A DNA stretch of 64,000 nt from Nereocystis luetkeana (lineage: Eukaryota > Sar > Phaeophyceae > Laminariales > Laminariaceae): the NCBI GenBank assembly GCA_031213475.1, contig JARUPZ010000024.1:7381324-7445323 (forward strand), read 5' to 3'. The translations under genes were made by a program, and so were the position numbers. Under the pieces are notes generated by a model, which saw only the letters and a program-made list of their open reading frames with translations, was not told the DNA's origin and did no database searches. Of this stretch, positions 38,701-44,700 are shown piece after piece. Position 1 is the stretch's first letter, and each line of letters starts with the position of its first letter.

Positions 38701-41700
38701 CATAGCCGCATTTGGAACACAAACCTGAGTACCGTCAGGAAGCAGAGTCATCGCACCCCTCCCGGAACGATTTTCCGAAGCCCGATTGCTCCTCGACAAA
38801 GAGGAGGCCAGAACCGACCGACCCGTCTGACTTAAGCGCCCATCGAGATCGCTCCAGAATCACCTTCTTTGGCGTTAGCACCCTCCAGGTTATGGGGCAT
38901 TCGAGCTTCCAAAATTGGTTTAGGGGAGTGCGATGACTCTCATGTTCACCGGTGCATACTCCTCCAAAGCTTTCTGCGAGGTGCGGAGAGCCGGTTGGCG
39001 ATTGGTCGAATGCGTAAAACAAAACTTGTAGCCCCCCCCCCCCCCCCCCCCCCCCCGCGGCCCCCACTTTAATTTCTGACACAAACGTAATGAGCGCCCA
39101 GATGTTGCAGCGCCTCTATTTGGAGTACGAACAGTTCTCCGTCTCGGTGCGTGGGCAATTATCAAAATGACTAAAGCAAGCAAAAAATGAGTACCCCCCC
39201 CCCCCCCTCCCCCCCTATGGTCATATGACTACGGCCATGCATGAGATCGAGTACATATCTCCTATCGAGTACCCCCCCCCCCCCCCCCCCCCCCCCCCTC
39301 GCCCGCCCGTGGTCGGTGAAAACCCGAAGTGCTTCCCCCCCCTGAACAGTGTAGTGATGCGAGGGTCTATGGTCATACGACTACGACCATGCATGATATC
39401 GAGTACACCCCCCCCATCCCCCCCCCCCCCGCACCTCCTCCCCTTCGACTCTGCGCCTCCGTCTAACCGTTTACGAGGTGCGGAGAGCGGGTTGGTATCT
39501 GCGGGAGGACTGGATCAGGCAAGAGCACCTTAGCGCTGGCGTTGGTCAGGGTCGTCGACTGCTTCCAGGGGAGCATCCTCGTGGACGGCCTGGACGTGGA
39601 AGACGTCCCGCTCCCTCTCCTGCGTGCAGGCGTGACCGTCGTATCTCAGGACGCGCACCTGTTTTCCGGGAATGTTCGAGAGGCCGTCGACCCCCGTGGA
39701 CAGGTACTACACTCGATATGGTGCAGTAGGTTTATTGGTGCAGGTACTTTTACGGGGGACCATACTAAGTAGGACCTGCTTTCCTAATTATACTAACAAT
39801 ATTTGGTCCTGTTTACTATGATGCCCCGTAATACCGTACTTCGTATTGTGCAGTACATCTGTTGGTAGAGATAATATTCCACTGTAGAGCAGTAGGTCTG
39901 TTTTGGTTGAGGTAGCATTCTACTGTAGAGCGCAAGGGTCTGTTGGCAGAGGTAGTATTCTATTGTAGAGCAGTAGGTCTGTTTGGTAGAGGTGGGGTTC
40001 CACTGTAGAGCGCAAGGGTCTGTTGGCAGATGTAGTATTCTACTGTAGAGCAGTAGGTCTGTTGGCAGAGGTACTTTCAATGTTGTAGGCCAGTAGGTCT
40101 ATTGGTGCGGCTACTGTTGTACTTCGAGTTGTACGGTAGCGCGGTTCTCCATTTCTATACTTCCGGTGATGTTTTTTAATTGTTTTTATTTACGTGTGTG
40201 TCTGTCGGTGGAGGCGTTCGGCCATCATGGGGTGATTGTCTGGGGGGAGGAAGGGGTGCACCCCCTTTTTCTTTTCCCGATCAAGTAGATGTAAAGTTTA
40301 ATTGCCGCCTTCAATGCTCGGGGGTTGTTTTGAGCGGGATGAAACTCAAGCTCCGACTAAACGGTTGATCGTCTACATGACTATTCCGGGAAAAATCCCA
40401 GGCGGTCGGGGTTACGGTTAATAATTGGTTACGTCAAAAAGTATCGTCCAAACGGCGTGATATTGAGCGGGGAACAGCCAATCCACCGCTCTGGCAGCGC
40501 CTTGGCTGGCCCAGCTCACATACGTATAGTTCCAAGAACTCAAGCAGCAGTACTGTAGTATTGAGACCCACTACACGTTCTGACACGCGGAGGAAATCTG
40601 CGCGAGCCGTCGCACGGACAAAACATCTTCTCGCTTTTTTTTTTTTTTTTGGCTGCAGCACCCGTGCCACATACACGTTGACGACAGCTTCGAATGTTTT
40701 CCAGCGAGCGCGAGTCCCTAGGGAGAGTCACCCTACGAGCGGGGCTGGCCAACACCATCTTTTTGAACGCTCCCCCCCCCCCGCCCCCTCTGTTGGATTC
40801 CGAGCTGTCGTCAAACACACGTCCTGCCTTCTAGCGCTCGAAGGGGATTGATCGGTTCCAGGTTCGTTTTATTTCAAGTTTCGCTTTCGTGAAAGTAGCT
40901 TTACCAATAGGCCCGTTTCCAGAAGAAGATGCGGTTATTGCTTTTGATCACAACTGGCAAAACCGGAGTCAACCCCTTCGGGATACTATAAGGGAGGCAC
41001 GTGTTACATGCTTCAGCTCACAATTCGGAAATGCCGAGTGAGAATGCCAGATTCTGTGAACCTCGTCGTCTTTTAATCGAACCTTGGTGTAGGGAACCAA
41101 TCGTACGCACGCCATACCTCTCGATGGATGTCGGATACGGCGAATGCGGGAGGCATGTCTATCCTGTCCTTGTGGTAGTGTCTGGAGGGGTTCAGCACAC
41201 GGAGTGGCAACCGGCACCGTTCGTCGGGCTTTCGTGTGGACTCTATTACGGGGGACCATACCTGGTAGTTAATAGGACCTGTGGTATACATAAAAACCTG
41301 TACCAGGTATATTTTACCATTTTTACCAACATTATTAGGCCCTACCAGGTACCTGGTATTAACTATCTTCCCCCGTAATAGCATCGACCTATCTTCCGTT
41401 TTTTGGCGGCAACACTCGCATACAAGCCTTCTTGATGTTTTCGGCGACGTCAACGACGCAACACGGGCTCCTGAACACCCTACGCCGGCTACTGCGCTGC
41501 AGAGTCAGTAGCACACTGCTGCCACAATCGGAGTAAAAAAAATCAAACAAGTACAGCGAAAACGCCGGACAGGGTTGAAAATGTTTTTTTTTTTTTCATG
41601 GTCAGCCCAGTGCTTGTTTTTGCCAGCCCAGGCTCTAGCACTGTTAGCCTACTCTAGCGCAGTAGGTCTATTGGCGCAGGTAGTACCACTGTATTGCAGT

Positions 41701-44700
41701 AGGTCTGTTGGTGGAGGTACCAATCTACTGTCGTCCAGTACGTCTACTGGTGTAGGTACCGTTGTATCCCTGGTAAAAGGCAGCAGCAGGCCTGTCGGTG
41801 GATGTAATGTCACGAGGGAGACCGTAACAAAGAGGACCTACGGTATACACGAAACACCTGTATATTTCGCTATTTTTTATAACAATATTCGGTCCTATTA
41901 ACTCTGACCCCCCGTAGGCATTGAAGGCGTTGGGGCATCATGGGGCAGTGCGCAGTCCTTGAAGGCGGGCAGCGGAGCAACTGCTGCCTCTTGGCCTACA
42001 GACACCAACCGCGAAAATTGTTTTGTCGAATGCTGGCGAACTTAGGGTTCATACTTTTCACAGCCGCCAAAACGTGTAGGGCATGCCATACTCTTGACGC
42101 CGTCCTTTCGAAAACCTCCGACAAACCGTTTCAACTCAGCGCTCAATACGAAGCAAAAACAAGAAACAACGTTTCGAAGCGTTTTCTCCGGAAACCCCCC
42201 GTCTGGATGGACTCTGACATGAGCATCAACCATGGGGTGCGTGCTGCGATCGAGGTATACAGGACGTTTTGGCTGAAACGTTTTTTCGGAACGACGGGGC
42301 TCTCCTTAACCCAAGTTCGTCGGAATTTCGTTTCTTGTGCTGCAGTATTTTTCGTTGTATGCTCGTTATTAGGCCATGGAATAAATCGTCGGGGGTACGT
42401 AGCACTCACGCTTTCCCTCCAAAATCAGATTTTGGGTGAGGTGTTGATGTCCCTAAGGGTCGTGCGAGGAGCCTCAGATTAAAAATGGCGCACCGGTATA
42501 TACCTCAGCATGCGTCGGACCACCAAGAGGAGTAGCTTAGTGCAACGAGCGTTGAGTGAGCGTCAAAGTTCGCGCGAGGGGTGCGATCATTTCTTCATTC
42601 GGTCGGCGCTCGATCGTTTTTCCCGGAACAACGGGGACGTTTTGCCAATAGCCGAAATAAACGTGTGTGTGTGTTTTTTTTTTCTTGGGGGAAATTTGGT
42701 CGAGAAAGAGAGAGAGAGAAAAAAAAAGAGAGAGAGAGGGAGAGAGAGAGAGAGAGATAGATAGAGAGAGAGAGACCTTAGTCGAGGAAACTCTCGATAG
42801 CGCTGAGAGGCGATCGCACCCACCCCAGTGCAAACTCCACGCTCGTCCCGGCAACCCCTGTTTTGACTCCGTTAAGAACATCAGAATTAGCGTATATTCC
42901 CGGCCAGGGCTGCCGACAGAATGGCATGCCCTCATTACAACTTTGCCTTACAGGGTTGGTGTCTTATGTGTCTTATGTGTCAATAGAACAACCATGTCAC
43001 CCCAAACCAAACCTAACTTGGAAGAGGTTTGTTCGCGGGTTCGGACCGCACGTTTCTATGCGCTACCGTCGCCCTAAGCAAGTTTACTCTTGAGAGTAAA
43101 AATGCCATGCTGACCAAGGGCACACCAGAAAAAACAAAAATCGATACCCGAACTTTTCATAGTCCCAGTCAATGCAGAGGGGGGGGGGGGGGGGGGGGGG
43201 CGGGCGTACTCGTTCGTTGCTTGTCCTATTGACGGTCATTTGACCATTGACCACGCATCCCTTTCGAGACACCGCACAGGGTGGGGAGGGGATACTAGCG
43301 TGAAGTAGACAAGACTGCAGAAACAATAAGTCATTTACAGAAACGAAAAAAAAAACAAAAATCTGACGAAAACTCTCAACCCGCTTGTAGGTCGTTTTGT
43401 TTTTCAATTCTGACGTGGTTGGCGAGTGGGCCTCCATTTCCTCTTCCTTTTTTTTTTTTTTTTTTCCCGTCTACCCCTGTGCTCGCGTAATCGCGCAGAG
43501 GAGAGAGCTCAACCGACGTGGGTCGAGCGTCTTGCGAGAACAACGGGTGTAAGACCCTTGCTTTGGTGTAGAGCACTGGTAGGCCTGTTCGTGGGGGCGT
43601 GCGACCATCATGGAGGGGGGGTGATCCGGGGGCAAGGGGTGTACTCGATGCCATGCATGGCCGTAGTCGTCGGAGGGGAGGAGGGGGGAGGGGGTGTATT
43701 CGATAGGAGATGTGCACTCGATCTCATGCATGGCCGTAGTCGTATGACCATAGACCCTCGCATCCCTATAATGCCGGGACGGAGCGTGTCGGGTTTTCAC
43801 CGACCAGGCAGACATTAAGCATGGTCGCCTTTCACCGGGAAAGGGCCAAAAAGTAGTTAACACGGCGAGCGGATGACGATTTCGAGCATGGTCTAGGTCT
43901 TCAAGCTGCCGGTGTTGAATGCCATTGCAGGATACATTTCTATGTTATACAGATTCAACCCAGGAAGCGCGTTCTAGATTCACGTTCTTCGGCTCCCCAC
44001 CTCCCACCGGGCAGCACGAGCTATAGGATCATCCAGATCATAACAGATCAGGAATCTAGGCCATGGAGTGGGAAGTGGTGATATATCAGATGATTTACAT
44101 ACTTATTTGGTCCTTTCGCTGACTGTGATGCCTGTGCATCCGCAAGAGCGTCCTACAACCCTTGAACCCCTGCCTAAATGACAGGACTATTTTTTCTATC
44201 ACGGGGGACCATACTGGTAGTAAGTAGGACTAAATATTATTATTATTAATAAAAATAGCGAAATATATAGGTTTTTGTGTCTACCGTATGTCCTATTTAA
44301 TATGCCCCCCCGTAATATTTCGAGACCATAGTAAATAGGACCAAATATTGTTGGTAAAAATAGCGAAACATATTGGTTTTTGTGTCTACCGTAGGCCCTA
44401 TTTAATATTGTCCCCAGTAATATCACTCCCCGTAATATTACGGGGGACCAATTTAAATAGGACCAAATAGTGTCTATTAAAAAAGAGGGAAACATATAGG
44501 TTTTTGTGTCTACCGTAGGTCCTATTTATTATGGCCCCCTGTAATAGTACAGTTTTTCCCAAACGTTACCCGCGATGGCGATGGTGAGCCACGGTGTTGA
44601 GTAGGCGATCGTGCAACGTTACCCCCGCAGCAAAGACAGTTGTGCCGCCTATTCACGGATGGACGCAAGGAAGCCAAAGAATGCGCGCCTCAGCATGTTC

